54,425 nt of DNA from NCBI GenBank assembly GCA_020853845.1, contig JADYYD010000266.1, forward strand, positions 1 through 54,425, read 5' to 3'. The notes under the pieces are model-generated. The model saw only the letters and a list, made by a program, of their open reading frames with translations. It searched no databases and was not told the DNA's origin. The stretch is from Candidatus Melainabacteria bacterium (lineage in GTDB: Bacteria; Cyanobacteriota; Vampirovibrionia; Obscuribacterales; Obscuribacteraceae). Positions 8,656 to 17,258 of this stretch are shown piece by piece. Both the position numbers and the translations under genes were made by a program. The first letter of the stretch is position 1; each line of letters starts with the position of its first letter.

Positions 8656-10716
8656 CTATTGTACTTGCTGTGGTGCAGCATTGGACGAACCATGAGGATT
8701 TGCTCTGACATTGTGGAGCGCTTCCCTCATCTCGTCCATTGTCTGGTAACGATGATTGGGATTTTTGGACAGAGCCTTCATAACAAAATTGTCGATGCCT
8801 GCAGGTATATTCAGTTCGGGTCGCGCGGCCCGCAGAGATTGAGGTGACTCGTTTACATGCATCATGATTGTCTGTACAGCGGTCGCGCCCATCAATGGCG
8901 GTTTTCCAATGATGCATTCATACATGACGCAACCAACCGAATAGATATCGGAACGCGCGTCGAGCTTTGTGCCCAAACCTTGCTCAGGGCTCATATAAAG
9001 AGGACTGCCGATCAGATCACCTGTTCTGGTCAGCTCCTGGGTGTTTCCGCCTTCTTCCCCTTCGCCCGACATCATCTTGGCGATGCCGAAGTCGACAATT
9101 TTCACGAAGTCTCGACCATCATCGGTCTGAGTCAAAAGAATATTGCTGGGCTTCATGTCGCGGTGTATGACCATGCGTTTATGGGCATGAGACAAAGCAT
9201 CGAGAACTTGATCGAAGACGGAGAAAAAGCGCTGGGGCGGCATTCCATGCTCGCTCTTCAGGAGCTGTTCCAAATTGATTCCAGGAATCAATTCCATTAT
9301 CAGGTAAGGAATTCTGCGCCGCTCCGTAATGCCGAAATCAGTGATACTGACTAGATTTGGATGCATCAACGAGCCGACAGCCTTTGCTTCTTGCTTGAAC
9401 CGTTCGACGGCGGTAGCCTGCCTGGCAAAGGTGGGGTGCAACAGCTTGATCGCCAGCTTTTGCCCGGTGTGAACATGTTCGCCACTATATATGATGCCCA
9501 TGCCGCCTTCGCTCAAGGGAGAGATGAGCTTGTAGTGCTCGGGCAAATCAATTTCGTCAAGGCTGTCCGGATCGCCGCCTCTGCCCATATCGTTGATGCC
9601 GCTGACAAGCGTCAGATCTTCGCGCGTCATTGCATCGAGAGTGCGCAATCGGCGCTCAGGAATGTGGAAATTGATCAGGGTTTGCGCAAGCAAAGACGAT
9701 GTGACTGCGGCGTCTTTCCTGAGTGTTTCAGGCGCGTTTGCGTAGTGATGAAGCGAATAGGCAAGCCGCCTGCGATCGATGATGAAATCCCACATCGCCA
9801 TCAATCCGTCCAGCCCTTCCAGCCCTTTTGGAACTTTGAATTCTGAGAATTGAGGAACTGCTTTGAGCAAAATTCTGAGATCGACAATCAGCGCAATCAG
9901 CAAGGATGCGACCCAGAGACCGAATGCGAGATAGCCGTTCAGGGCACAGAAATTGAGAATGGACGACAACCAGTCCCCACTGACCTGGCTGTAACTGAAG
10001 GCTGCATGATCGAGCATGGAAACTGAAAGTCCGATGATGGCGCCAATCGCCGCAACCTTCACATTGGTTTTGAAGAAAAAGCCGAATCCAATTCCAGCCG
10101 CTGCCAGCGATGACCAGATAAGATGACCGGACACCATTCTTCCATTTAAAATTTCAGCCGTAGGCAGCCAGGCAAGCTGCCCGTAAGCAGCGCTGTGCGG
10201 GTGAGCCGCAGCATATTCAAGACAGGAGAAACCGGCACCAAGGGCGGCACCAGCCAAAATGAAATCTGTCATGCCCATCGTAAATGTGCTGAATTTTCTA
10301 CCTGCGATAAGCAGCACGATGAGCGGCAATAGCTTGATGCCCTCTTCCAAAACCGCCATGATAATTTCAATTATGCCGCTGCCCGTAAAAGCGAAAGCTT
10401 TGACTATGATGCGCGACGCAAGCACAGCGACTCCTGTCATGAATGCGCCCCAGAGGAAGAGAGACAACATCCTTCTCAATACGAGAGTTCGCGTAAAAGT
10501 AGAGAGAATGGCCAGAACGCCGAGCACTGCAAGATTGAAAGCGATTGCCGACAAAATATTCGGACCGACTTGCCACCACGCCATAAAGACGAAGAAGCCT
10601 ACTCCCATGTAAATGAAGAGTAAACGCACCGACCACGGCTTCACTCCCTGTTTTTCAGCTTGCGCTTTCTTGGGAGGGGTTGGCTTGGCTGGTGCTGGTG
10701 TTGCGGCCTCTGTCAC
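8656..10716 (-). CDS. PrsW-like membrane domain fused to Ser/Thr protein kinase
   Basis: Encodes 686 residues. About residues 28-285 form eight or so transmembrane helices. They contain EEGIK (124-128), a helix with FSCLE (Glu167), His198 in SGH and Asp236-His237, in the order expected for PrsW-type intramembrane metalloproteases (EExxK, FxxxE, His). A linker leads to a complete Hanks-type kinase from about 395: Gly loop 404-407, VAIK-type Lys424, HRDMKPSN with catalytic Asp520, DFG Asp542 and SPEQ. All catalytic kinase residues are present. It sits on a 4-base overlap with the Lys-rich gene upstream, so the two are translationally coupled. The kinase call is firm; the protease call rests on motif spacing and could instead be an inactive sensor domain. 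Confidence 0.9.
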   Translation of the reverse strand: MTEAATPAPAKPTPPKKAQAEKQGVKPWSVRLLFIYMGVGFFVFMAWWQVGPNILSAIAFNLAVLGVLAILSTFTRTLVLRRMLSLFLWGAFMTGVAVLASRIIVKAFAFTGSGIIEIIMAVLEEGIKLLPLIVLLIAGRKFSTFTMGMTDFILAGAALGAGFSCLEYAAAHPHSAAYGQLAWLPTAEILNGRMVSGHLIWSSLAAAGIGFGFFFKTNVKVAAIGAIIGLSVSMLDHAAFSYSQVSGDWLSSILNFCALNGYLAFGLWVASLLIALIVDLRILLKAVPQFSEFKVPKGLEGLDGLMAMWDFIIDRRRLAYSLHHYANAPETLRKDAAVTSSLLAQTLINFHIPERRLRTLDAMTREDLTLVSGINDMGRGGDPDSLDEIDLPEHYKLISPLSEGGMGIIYSGEHVHTGQKLAIKLLHPTFARQATAVERFKQEAKAVGSLMHPNLVSITDFGITERRRIPYLIMELIPGINLEQLLKSEHGMPPQRFFSVFDQVLDALSHAHKRMVIHRDMKPSNILLTQTDDGRDFVKIVDFGIAKMMSGEGEEGGNTQELTRTGDLIGSPLYMSPEQGLGTKLDARSDIYSVGCVMYECIIGKPPLMGATAVQTIMMHVNESPQSLRAARPELNIPAGIDNFVMKALSKNPNHRYQTMDEMREALHNVRANPHGSSNAAPQQVQ

Positions 10717-11657
10717 TTGAAGTACTCCAGAGGTGGCGGCTCACGATCGTCACTGGGCGGCTGCTGCCCGCCTTGCAAATTGCTCTTCGGCTCAATCAAT
10801 GTAGCGCGTCCGACTTTCTTGGGATCCTTTTTCGGGTCCAAGATAATCGGAGGAGCGGCTGGTTCACTCCCTTCCTCATCCGGCAAAGATTGAAATTCCG
10901 TCACATCACTCTCGCCGAAAAGAGGCTGCTTTTCTTGCGCAAACTGTTCGGTATCATCAGCAGCAAGCGCAGGCTTAGCCGATTGAGAGAACTCTTCAGC
11001 TAAGCCCTCGATAGAACTTTCGGCAGCGCCCGGCAAGGACGTTTCCTTAGTGGCCTTGGGACCATAAGTAATTTTGCGAACAGCCATGCTTGTTTGAACG
11101 CCGGCTTTCTGGCTTCCTTTCTCTTTCTTGAGATCGCTGCCTTTTCCTTTGGCGTCCGCCTTCGGCTTTGGCTCTACTCTGGTTTTCGACTCAGCTTTCT
11201 TCGCTTCATTCTTCTTGGGCTCGACCCTGGTCTTTTCGACTTTCGTTTTCGTCATTTGTTTTGTCGCAGCCTGACTTCTCTCTGCCAGTCCGGCGCCAAG
11301 CACGCCCAGATCGAACATTGTCAAAGCCAGATCACTGGCCGATTGGGCGCGCGTCACGTCCAGGTTCGTTTCATCAACTGCCGGTGCACTATTCGCTTGC
11401 GAAACTTGTGTTGCGTCCAGCGAGGTATTCTTCACCGTCACCAAATCTTTGTACGCCAATCGGTATCTGGCAGTTTCTCCAGCACCGGGGTCGATAAACG
11501 AAGAGGGATCGACTCCCTCCGTCTTGCCGGTAAGACGCTTGCCTGGGATCAAACTCAAGACCACGGCTGCCAGTCCGGCGCCAAGGCAGGAAATTGCAGC
11601 CAGGTCTGTGACCAAACTGCCGACATGCTTTACAGAAAAATCGGAGGGCAATTTCAA
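10713..11657 (-). CDS. Lys/Glu-rich membrane-anchored protein
   Basis: Encodes 314 residues. One hydrophobic segment (about 15-38, followed by PGKR) could be a membrane anchor. Most of the rest is low-complexity and disordered-looking: Lys/Glu/Ala repeats at about 135-190 (KTRVEPK twice) and an acidic, Pro-rich C-terminus. Family not recognised. It overlaps the PrsW-kinase gene by 4 bases (ATGA) and follows the M24 peptidase stop by 3 bases, so the three are almost certainly one transcript. The abundant Ser/Thr in disordered sequence makes it a plausible substrate of the adjacent kinase, which is inference. Confidence 0.75.
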   Translation of the reverse strand: MKLPSDFSVKHVGSLVTDLAAISCLGAGLAAVVLSLIPGKRLTGKTEGVDPSSFIDPGAGETARYRLAYKDLVTVKNTSLDATQVSQANSAPAVDETNLDVTRAQSASDLALTMFDLGVLGAGLAERSQAATKQMTKTKVEKTRVEPKKNEAKKAESKTRVEPKPKADAKGKGSDLKKEKGSQKAGVQTSMAVRKITYGPKATKETSLPGAAESSIEGLAEEFSQSAKPALAADDTEQFAQEKQPLFGESDVTEFQSLPDEEGSEPAAPPIILDPKKDPKKVGRATLIEPKSNLQGGQQPPSDDREPPPLEYFK

Positions 11658-11660
11658 GTT

Positions 11661-12893
11661 TCACTCCAAAGACAGGATGGCGACGATCTCCGTTTGTATT
11701 GGTTGCCCAAAAACCAGAACCTCATCATCACTTACGTACGCGTCAATCTCACTGCGCACGCCGAATTCGTCCAGGTACACTCCCGGCTCTATGGAAAAGC
11801 CCGTATGGGAGATGATTTCTCTTTCGTCCTTGGTTTCCAAATTGTCTATATTGGCACCATTCGCGTGCACTTCCGTGCAAATCGAATGACCGGTTCTGTG
11901 CACGAATTTGTCGCCATAGCCGCGCTCGGTTATGTAATTGCGAGAGACATCATCGACCTGATAGCCATGAACGACGCACTTGCTGCTCACCTTTTCAGAG
12001 ACGAATGAAAGAGCGGCATCACGCGCTCCTCGCACGACCTCGAAAATGTCCACGTATTTTTGCGGCACGGTGTCGCCGACAAAGCCGGTCCAGGTGATGT
12101 CCGCATAGATTGCATCGGGCGGAGTGCTTTGCTTTGCCCAGATGTCGAGCAAAACAAAATCACCTTTCTTAATTTCGCTGAAAGAGTCTTTGTTCGGCTG
12201 ATAGTGCGGCAATCCGCTATGCGCGTTAACTGCCACTATGGGCGGTGACGACGTAATCATGCCGTTTTCGTCGTACAATTTGCAAATGTATTGCTGCACC
12301 TCGTACTCATTGACCGATTTGCCGCTGTTGATGCGCTCCTTTATGAACTTAAATGCAGCGAAGACAAAGCGGCGCAGATTCTCGGCAGCCTTCACATGGC
12401 TCTTGAGCTGCTCGTCACTCCATACGGCCTCGAACTTTTGCACGAGATTGGCAGACGTGGCAACTGAAGGTCCGCATGATCGCACAAGTTCCACAATGCC
12501 GCTGTCAACACGCGAGACATAAGGAATGTGATTCATCGGCGAATATTGCATCGCCACTTCCTTGAAATTGCCGAGCACTTCTTTAAGGACGCTCTCGAGC
12601 TGTTTCCACCCGAGATAAACACGTTTTTCCCCGGGCAGAGAATCCAGCGCGTCCATCTCGATGCGATGAACAATCTTCACAGGCTCACCGGATTTTGGCA
12701 CGAGATAAAACCAACGTCGAGTGAAATGCCCCTGGGTGAGATTGAGGATGCTCAGCGCCAGAGGATCGTTGTCGTGAAAGAAATAGAACAACCAGCCGTC
12801 GATTTCTTCGTCCTTGATTGCTGCCTGAACAGATTCGAGATCGAAGTGCTTTTCGCTGACTGCTTCGCCTTTGCTGGCTACACTCGCTTTCAT
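11661..12893 (-). CDS. M24-family metallopeptidase (Xaa-Pro aminopeptidase-like)
   Basis: Encodes 410 residues: an N-terminal creatinase/prolidase-like domain and a C-terminal pita-bread domain from about 165. All five metal ligands of the family can be placed: Asp in VLLDIWA, Asp in YADITW, His in HRTGHSI, Glu in SIEPGVY and Glu in VRSEIDAYV. The family removes N-terminal residues next to proline with two metal ions. It is the first gene of the kinase operon and is divergent from pqqA by 95 bases. PQQ maturation needs a protease, but those known are of the M16 family, so a role with PqqA is speculative. Confidence 0.88.
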   Translation of the reverse strand: MKASVASKGEAVSEKHFDLESVQAAIKDEEIDGWLFYFFHDNDPLALSILNLTQGHFTRRWFYLVPKSGEPVKIVHRIEMDALDSLPGEKRVYLGWKQLESVLKEVLGNFKEVAMQYSPMNHIPYVSRVDSGIVELVRSCGPSVATSANLVQKFEAVWSDEQLKSHVKAAENLRRFVFAAFKFIKERINSGKSVNEYEVQQYICKLYDENGMITSSPPIVAVNAHSGLPHYQPNKDSFSEIKKGDFVLLDIWAKQSTPPDAIYADITWTGFVGDTVPQKYVDIFEVVRGARDAALSFVSEKVSSKCVVHGYQVDDVSRNYITERGYGDKFVHRTGHSICTEVHANGANIDNLETKDEREIISHTGFSIEPGVYLDEFGVRSEIDAYVSDDEVLVFGQPIQTEIVAILSLE

Positions 12894-12988
12894 CGCTTCC
12901 CCTTGTTATCCGAAGAAAGTTATTATTGAAAATGGTAATCAAATAAATACAAATGATAGTTTAGTTTGTTCAAAACGGGGAGCGCAAA
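12894..12988. promoter_or_regulatory. Divergent promoter region, M24 operon / pqq operon
   Basis: This AT-rich 95-base gap separates leftward and rightward transcription units and must hold both promoters. TTGAAA near 12927 with A/T-rich hexamers downstream is a candidate for pqq. The ribosome site GGGGAG (12977-12982) sits 6 bases before the pqqA ATG. Exact -10 elements cannot be fixed by eye. Confidence 0.5.
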
Positions 12989-13060
12989 ATGTGGGAAAAA
13001 CCCAGCTATGAAATCATCAGTGCCGGAGCCGAAGTGACAGCTTATCTTCACAAGAGGTAA
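12989..13060 (+). CDS. pqqA: PqqA, precursor peptide of pyrroloquinoline quinone
   Basis: Encodes only 23 residues, which is the usual size for PqqA. The N-terminus (MWEKPSYE) and the E-V-T-A-Y segment with Glu15 and Tyr19 match the family. That Glu-x-x-x-Tyr pair is cross-linked by PqqE and becomes the PQQ skeleton. A strong GGGGAG site lies 6 bases upstream. The pqqB GTG follows 4 bases after the stop. The peptide is cytosolic and is consumed during cofactor synthesis. Confidence 0.95.
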   Translation: MWEKPSYEIISAGAEVTAYLHKR

Positions 13061-13064
13061 GTCC

Positions 13065-14009
13065 GTGCAATTGATTGTTTTGGGGACGGGCGCCGGCGGC
13101 GGGTGTCCTCAATGGAATTGCGGCTGCGCCAATTGCACTTTTGCAAGAGAAAACCCACTAAGCGCGCGCACGACCGATTCTTTAGCTGTTCGGTATAAGA
13201 ACCCAGGCCGGGATAACTGGGCAATTGTCAATCCCGGTGTGGATTTGCGCCACCAGTTGGCAAAACATGCTCAATTGCAACCGCCTGCGGATGGCGCCGT
13301 AAGAAATACCCCCATTCAGTCTGTAATCGTAACGGACGGTGCGCTCGATCACACAATGGGCTTGATTAACCTGCGAGAGGGCGCCGCACTGAAAGTGTTC
13401 GCTACGGGCATCGTCCTGGAGTTAATGGAAACCGCTTTTCCTGTGCGGTCGGTGCTGAAAAACTACGCACGGCTCGAATTCGTGAAAATCATCCCCGGCC
13501 AGCCGTTTTTTCTGGCTGACGACCTCAAAGTCACCGCCTTTGCCTTAAGCGACAAACTGCCCAGGTATGCAAAAGACTCAGAAAGCCTGCTCACTGCCGA
13601 ATTCTCAGGCGCAGTAATCGGTCTCAAATTCGAATCCGCCGACTCGGTCATAGCCTACGCTCCACAGATAGGCGTCTGGGATAGCCGGGTCGACTCTTTG
13701 TTCTCGGGAGCCGAGATAATACTTGCCGATGGAACTTTTTATACAACCGATGAGATGTCATCACTTGGCCTCGAGGCGGGCTCCGCAGAAAGCATGGGAC
13801 ATCTGCCCCTCTCGGGCGAAGGCGGCATCCTGGCTCATTTGCATGAAGCTAAAGCGCCGGTAAAACTACTGACTCATATCAACAACACCAACCCGATTTT
13901 GCGCCATAATTCCCCCGAAAGACAGGCGGTCGAAAACGCCGGCGTCAAAATTGCAGTCGATGGCATGTGCCTGTCGGCAGGCAAAGTCGGGGAAATGCTT
14001 CGTGATTGA
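13065..14009 (+). CDS. pqqB: PqqB, PQQ biosynthesis metallo-hydrolase
   Basis: Encodes 314 residues from a GTG start. It belongs to the metallo-beta-lactamase-fold PqqB family, which hydroxylates the Glu-Tyr intermediate during PQQ formation. The N-terminal LGTGAGGGCPQWNC and GCANC segments give the zinc-binding cysteines typical of PqqB, and TDGALDHTMGL and the late LTHINNTNP supply His/Asp metal ligands. Length matches the family (about 300). The 3' end overlaps pqqC by 8 bases. Confidence 0.96.
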   Translation: MQLIVLGTGAGGGCPQWNCGCANCTFARENPLSARTTDSLAVRYKNPGRDNWAIVNPGVDLRHQLAKHAQLQPPADGAVRNTPIQSVIVTDGALDHTMGLINLREGAALKVFATGIVLELMETAFPVRSVLKNYARLEFVKIIPGQPFFLADDLKVTAFALSDKLPRYAKDSESLLTAEFSGAVIGLKFESADSVIAYAPQIGVWDSRVDSLFSGAEIILADGTFYTTDEMSSLGLEAGSAESMGHLPLSGEGGILAHLHEAKAPVKLLTHINNTNPILRHNSPERQAVENAGVKIAVDGMCLSAGKVGEMLRD

Positions 14010-14703
14010 TGTAAAGTCCAGCTTGGCAATATTGTCGCAGCGAGAATTCGTCGACAGGCTCGAAAAAATCGGCGAGCAAAAATATCACGACAAGCATCCG
14101 TTTCATCAGCGCATGCACGAAGGCACGCTGACCAGACAGGAAATGCAGCGCTGGATTGCCAATCGCTTCTACTATCAGAAGTGCCTTCCCATCAAGGATG
14201 CGCTCGTGCTTTCAAAGCTGCCGGAAAGAAGCGATCGTATTCGCTGGCGTGAACGAATCATCGACCATGACGGGCTGTCTGAAAATGACGGCGGCATAAA
14301 TGCCTGGCTGCAATTGGCGAAAGCAGCGGGAATATCGAGAGAAGAACTCCTGGACGGTCACCATTTTTTGCCGGGGGCGATCTTCGCTGTCGATGCGTAT
14401 GTTAATTACTGCCGGCTCAATCCATGGTGGCTGGCTGTCGCCAGTTCCCTGACCGAAGTCTTCGCGCCCAGGCTCGTCAGTTACAGAATCGAAATTTTGG
14501 AAACTCATTATTCGTGGATAGACAGTGAAGGCCTGAATTATTTTCGAGCCCGGCTCAGTCAAGCGCCTCGAGATTCAGAACATGGACTGGAGCTGGTCAT
14601 GCGCGCCGCCGACACCTACGAAAAACAAATGCAGGCGCTGAAAGCCGTAGAATTCAAATGCGATGTACTCTGGTCTCTTTTGGATGCAATCGAACATGGC
14701 TGA
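14002..14703 (+). CDS. pqqC: PqqC, pyrroloquinoline-quinone synthase
   Basis: Encodes 233 residues from the GTG at 14002. The open frame extends to 13951, but that start would run deep into pqqB. PqqC is a cofactor-free oxidase that performs the final ring closure and eight-electron oxidation to PQQ. HPFHQRMHEGTLTRQEMQRWIANRFYYQ, quoted here in two parts HPFHQRMHEG and RWIANRFYYQ, contains active-site His, Arg and Tyr residues of the TENA-like fold. The 3' end overlaps pqqD by 8 bases. Confidence 0.95.
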   Translation: MIDVKSSLAILSQREFVDRLEKIGEQKYHDKHPFHQRMHEGTLTRQEMQRWIANRFYYQKCLPIKDALVLSKLPERSDRIRWRERIIDHDGLSENDGGINAWLQLAKAAGISREELLDGHHFLPGAIFAVDAYVNYCRLNPWWLAVASSLTEVFAPRLVSYRIEILETHYSWIDSEGLNYFRARLSQAPRDSEHGLELVMRAADTYEKQMQALKAVEFKCDVLWSLLDAIEHG

Positions 14704-14989
14704 TGGATTGGAAGATATAGTCAAAGAGTCGATATTGCAATTGTCGCCGGGCGTGCGCCTGAAGGACGATGAAGAAAGGCAATGCAAACTGCTGCTTATG
14801 CCGGAATGCATCGTTAAATTAAATCGTTCGGCAAGCGAAGTTCTCGAACTGGTGGACGGGCATCGAACAATTGAAGTGATTTACTCCGAACTGGCGGAAC
14901 GTTATGAAGACGACACGCTGCACCGCGATCTGGCTGAATTTATCATGGATGCGCTCAGTCGCGGATGGATCGAAGTGAAGTCGGATTAG
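14696..14989 (+). CDS. pqqD: PqqD, PqqA-binding chaperone
   Basis: Encodes 97 residues from ATG 14696, which overlaps the pqqC stop. It is a RiPP recognition element: PqqD holds the PqqA leader and presents it to the radical SAM enzyme PqqE. The winged-helix pattern of the family is visible (LSPGVRLKDD, then LNRSASEVLELVDGHRTIEVI, quoted in parts LNRSASEVLEL and VDGHRTIEVI). Separate rather than fused to pqqC or pqqE. Confidence 0.93.
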   Translation: MADGLEDIVKESILQLSPGVRLKDDEERQCKLLLMPECIVKLNRSASEVLELVDGHRTIEVIYSELAERYEDDTLHRDLAEFIMDALSRGWIEVKSD

Positions 14990-15005
14990 GCGATGCAAGA
15001 ATGAA

Positions 15006-16097
15006 ATGACAGGCATCGTTAAACAGCGCCCTTTCACGATCACGATGGAACTTACTCATCGCTGCCCGCTTAGCTGCTTGTACTGTTCCAATCCGACTGA
15101 ATTGATTGCAAAAGAAAATGAATTGCCGATCGATGATTGGCTTTCGATTGTCGATCAGGCGGCTGACTTGTCGATTGTGCAAGCTAATCTAACCGGTGGA
15201 GAACCGCTTGCCTACCCGGGACTTGCCATGATTGTTTCTCAACTCAAGAAACGCGACATTTACAGCAATTTGATCACCAGCGCAATCGGGCTTACGGAAA
15301 CGGTTTTGCAAAAATTAATTGCTTGCGGTCTTGAAAGCATTCAAATCAGCCTGCAATCGCTAGATGCATCAACGTCAAAATTGATTGCCGGTTGGAATGC
15401 GCAAGAGCAAAAGTTGTGCGCGCTCAAACTGGCGCTCAGTGAAAAAATTCCGGTGTCACTAAATGTGGTGCTGCATAAGCATAATATCGGCGAAGTAGGA
15501 GCAATTATAGATTTTGCAGCAGCAATGAACGTGAAACGGCTTGAGCTGGCCAGCACACAGTTTTACGGCTTTGCCCTGGCCAATATGGAAAATCTTTTGC
15601 CCTCCGAGCAACAGATGGCAGAGGCCATTTCGGTTTATGACTCAAAGAAAAAAGAGCTTGCCGGAAAGTTGCAAATGAGTTGGGTGATAGGCGACTATCT
15701 GGAAAGGTCTCCGAAACCGTGCATGGGCGGCTGGGCGAGTCAACATATCGTGGTGTCCGCCGATGGTACTGCTTATCCTTGCCTGGCTGCCGGCGCGATA
15801 AAAACGCTGACTTTTCCCTCGATAAAAGAAAGGTCTCTCAAATGGATCTGGGATGATTCACCGGCATTCAATGCTTTCAGAGGATTCGACTGGATGGTTG
15901 AGCCCTGCCGCACATGCGAGTTTCGCGAAAATGATCTGGGCGGCTGCCGCTGCCAGGCATTTCTTTTGACCGGTGATGCCGCCCAAGCTGATCCTGTTTG
16001 CAAACTTTCACCACATCATCAAATTGTGGATGAGAAAATCAAATCTGCAAATGCACCGGATCACCCCCGCAAAGAATTGCTCTACCGGTTACACTGA
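15006..16097 (+). CDS. pqqE: PqqE, radical SAM PqqA cross-linking enzyme
   Basis: Encodes 363 residues. The radical SAM cluster motif CPLSCLYC (CxxxCxxC) lies at about residues 20-27, and TGGEPL binds S-adenosylmethionine. The C-terminal SPASM region has the expected Cys cluster (PCMGGWAS, YPCLAAG, CRTCEF, GGCRCQ, DPVC) for auxiliary Fe-S clusters. It forms the C-C bond between Glu15 and Tyr19 of PqqA. It is last in the pqqABCDE order, 16 bases after pqqD. No pqqF/G peptidase follows. Confidence 0.96.
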   Translation: MTGIVKQRPFTITMELTHRCPLSCLYCSNPTELIAKENELPIDDWLSIVDQAADLSIVQANLTGGEPLAYPGLAMIVSQLKKRDIYSNLITSAIGLTETVLQKLIACGLESIQISLQSLDASTSKLIAGWNAQEQKLCALKLALSEKIPVSLNVVLHKHNIGEVGAIIDFAAAMNVKRLELASTQFYGFALANMENLLPSEQQMAEAISVYDSKKKELAGKLQMSWVIGDYLERSPKPCMGGWASQHIVVSADGTAYPCLAAGAIKTLTFPSIKERSLKWIWDDSPAFNAFRGFDWMVEPCRTCEFRENDLGGCRCQAFLLTGDAAQADPVCKLSPHHQIVDEKIKSANAPDHPRKELLYRLH

Positions 16098-16120
16098 GAC
16101 TTGCAACTGGAGACTTATTG

Positions 16121-16528
16121 ATGGACACCGAAGGCAACAAAATAAAGAAATTTCTCAAAGCCCCTAAATTTGCTGTGTGCGGCGCTTCTTCAAATCGGCA
16201 CAAGTACGGCAACAAAGTATTGCGCTGTTACTTGCAAAACAACCGGCAGGCTGTTCCAATCAATCCCAATGAGGGCGAAGTGGAAGGTCTGATTACTTAT
16301 CCTTCACTCAAAGATTTGCCCGAGGCGATCGAATCTGTTTCCATCATCACACCACCAGCGGTGACAGAGAAAGTCGTCGATGATGCCATAAAGTCAGGTG
16401 TCAAACATTTATGGATGCAGCCCGGGGCAGAAAGCAGAAGCGCAATCGAGCAAGCCGAGTCGGCAGGATTGAACGTTATTTACGGCGGCGCCTGCGTCCT
16501 GGTAGTTTTGGGCTACCACGAGTTTTAA
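16121..16528 (+). CDS. CoA-binding (YccU-type) Rossmann protein
   Basis: Encodes 135 residues from ATG 16121. FAVCGASSNRHKYGNKVLRCY is the nucleotide-binding start of the CoA_binding domain (quoted parts FAVCGASSN and KYGNKVLRCY). NPNEGEVEGL, SIITPPAVTEKVV and LWMQPGAES follow in the usual order. The single domain corresponds to the YccU family, which binds CoA; the biological role is not established. It lies 23 bases after pqqE and may be transcribed with the pqq operon. Confidence 0.85.
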   Translation: MDTEGNKIKKFLKAPKFAVCGASSNRHKYGNKVLRCYLQNNRQAVPINPNEGEVEGLITYPSLKDLPEAIESVSIITPPAVTEKVVDDAIKSGVKHLWMQPGAESRSAIEQAESAGLNVIYGGACVLVVLGYHEF

Positions 16529-16546
16529 TCAGCGAATAAGAACTGA

Positions 16547-17074
16547 CTAGTTGGCTTGGCTTGCTTCATCAAGAACTTGAATGAAGCGCTGGCGGAAAAT
16601 GGAGAGGATGCCGCGCAGGTGTTCTTTCGGACATTCACACACGACGTTGCCGACACCCTTTGCAAAATAGTTGGTCAGTTCCGCCATATCGACGATACAG
16701 GTGTCGTTCGGGTCTTTCAAAGCTTCTTCCAACCACGATACCGGTGCGGAAAGAAATACTCTTTCTCGGCTGGTCATTGGATTATTCAGCTCGGCAAGCG
16801 TGCCCTGCGGAGTGAGCAGCCAAATTTTTCCGGTCACGATTCTGTAAGAGGGGAATTCTTTCAGCGCAGCTTCGTTGCCATGATTTTGAAAGAACTCCAG
16901 CGCGTTGGGATATCCCTGCAACTCAGAGGCCAACCACATCAATTTTTCATCGGTGACCAATCCTCGCAAAAGAGGCAACGCTTTGGCCAGAGCATCAGGA
17001 AGCGCCAGCTCCTTGTTTGTGATTTTTCTCTTCAAGTCTTGCAAGGGATTCTGCTCCACAGTCAGGTGTCTCAT
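16547..17074 (-). CDS. AbiTii-domain-like protein
   Basis: Encodes 175 residues from ATG 17074. The order of a helical N-terminus, LASELQGYP, a PSYRIVTGKI strand and a C-terminal helix ending near RQRFIQVLDEA resembles the AbiTii domain. That domain is named from abortive phage-infection proteins but is widespread. No nuclease or toxin motif is visible, and no antitoxin neighbour exists. It converges on the CoA-binding gene 18 bases away. Assignment is by pattern only. Confidence 0.6.
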   Translation of the reverse strand: MRHLTVEQNPLQDLKRKITNKELALPDALAKALPLLRGLVTDEKLMWLASELQGYPNALEFFQNHGNEAALKEFPSYRIVTGKIWLLTPQGTLAELNNPMTSRERVFLSAPVSWLEEALKDPNDTCIVDMAELTNYFAKGVGNVVCECPKEHLRGILSIFRQRFIQVLDEASQAN

Positions 17075-17151
17075 CAACTAGAGCCCGAAAAGGGCTTCAA
17101 AGAGGAATATTTCGAGGTTCGCACACGAGTATAGATTCTTAGCTAGGTATA

Positions 17152-17167
17152 AGCCAGATCACTGGCT
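17152..17167. repeat. Short hairpin in the gap before the prenyl synthase
   Basis: AGCCAG (17152-17157) and CTGGCT (17162-17167) flank a 4-nt loop. The T tract on either strand is weak, so termination is uncertain. Confidence 0.35.
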
Positions 17168-17258
17168 AAAAACCTAATAAGTTTCTCTTGATTGCTTAGT
17201 AAGGTGTATTTGTTGACGTGTATTGGCCTTATATGAAAAGCTTAGCAAAACCAGATGA

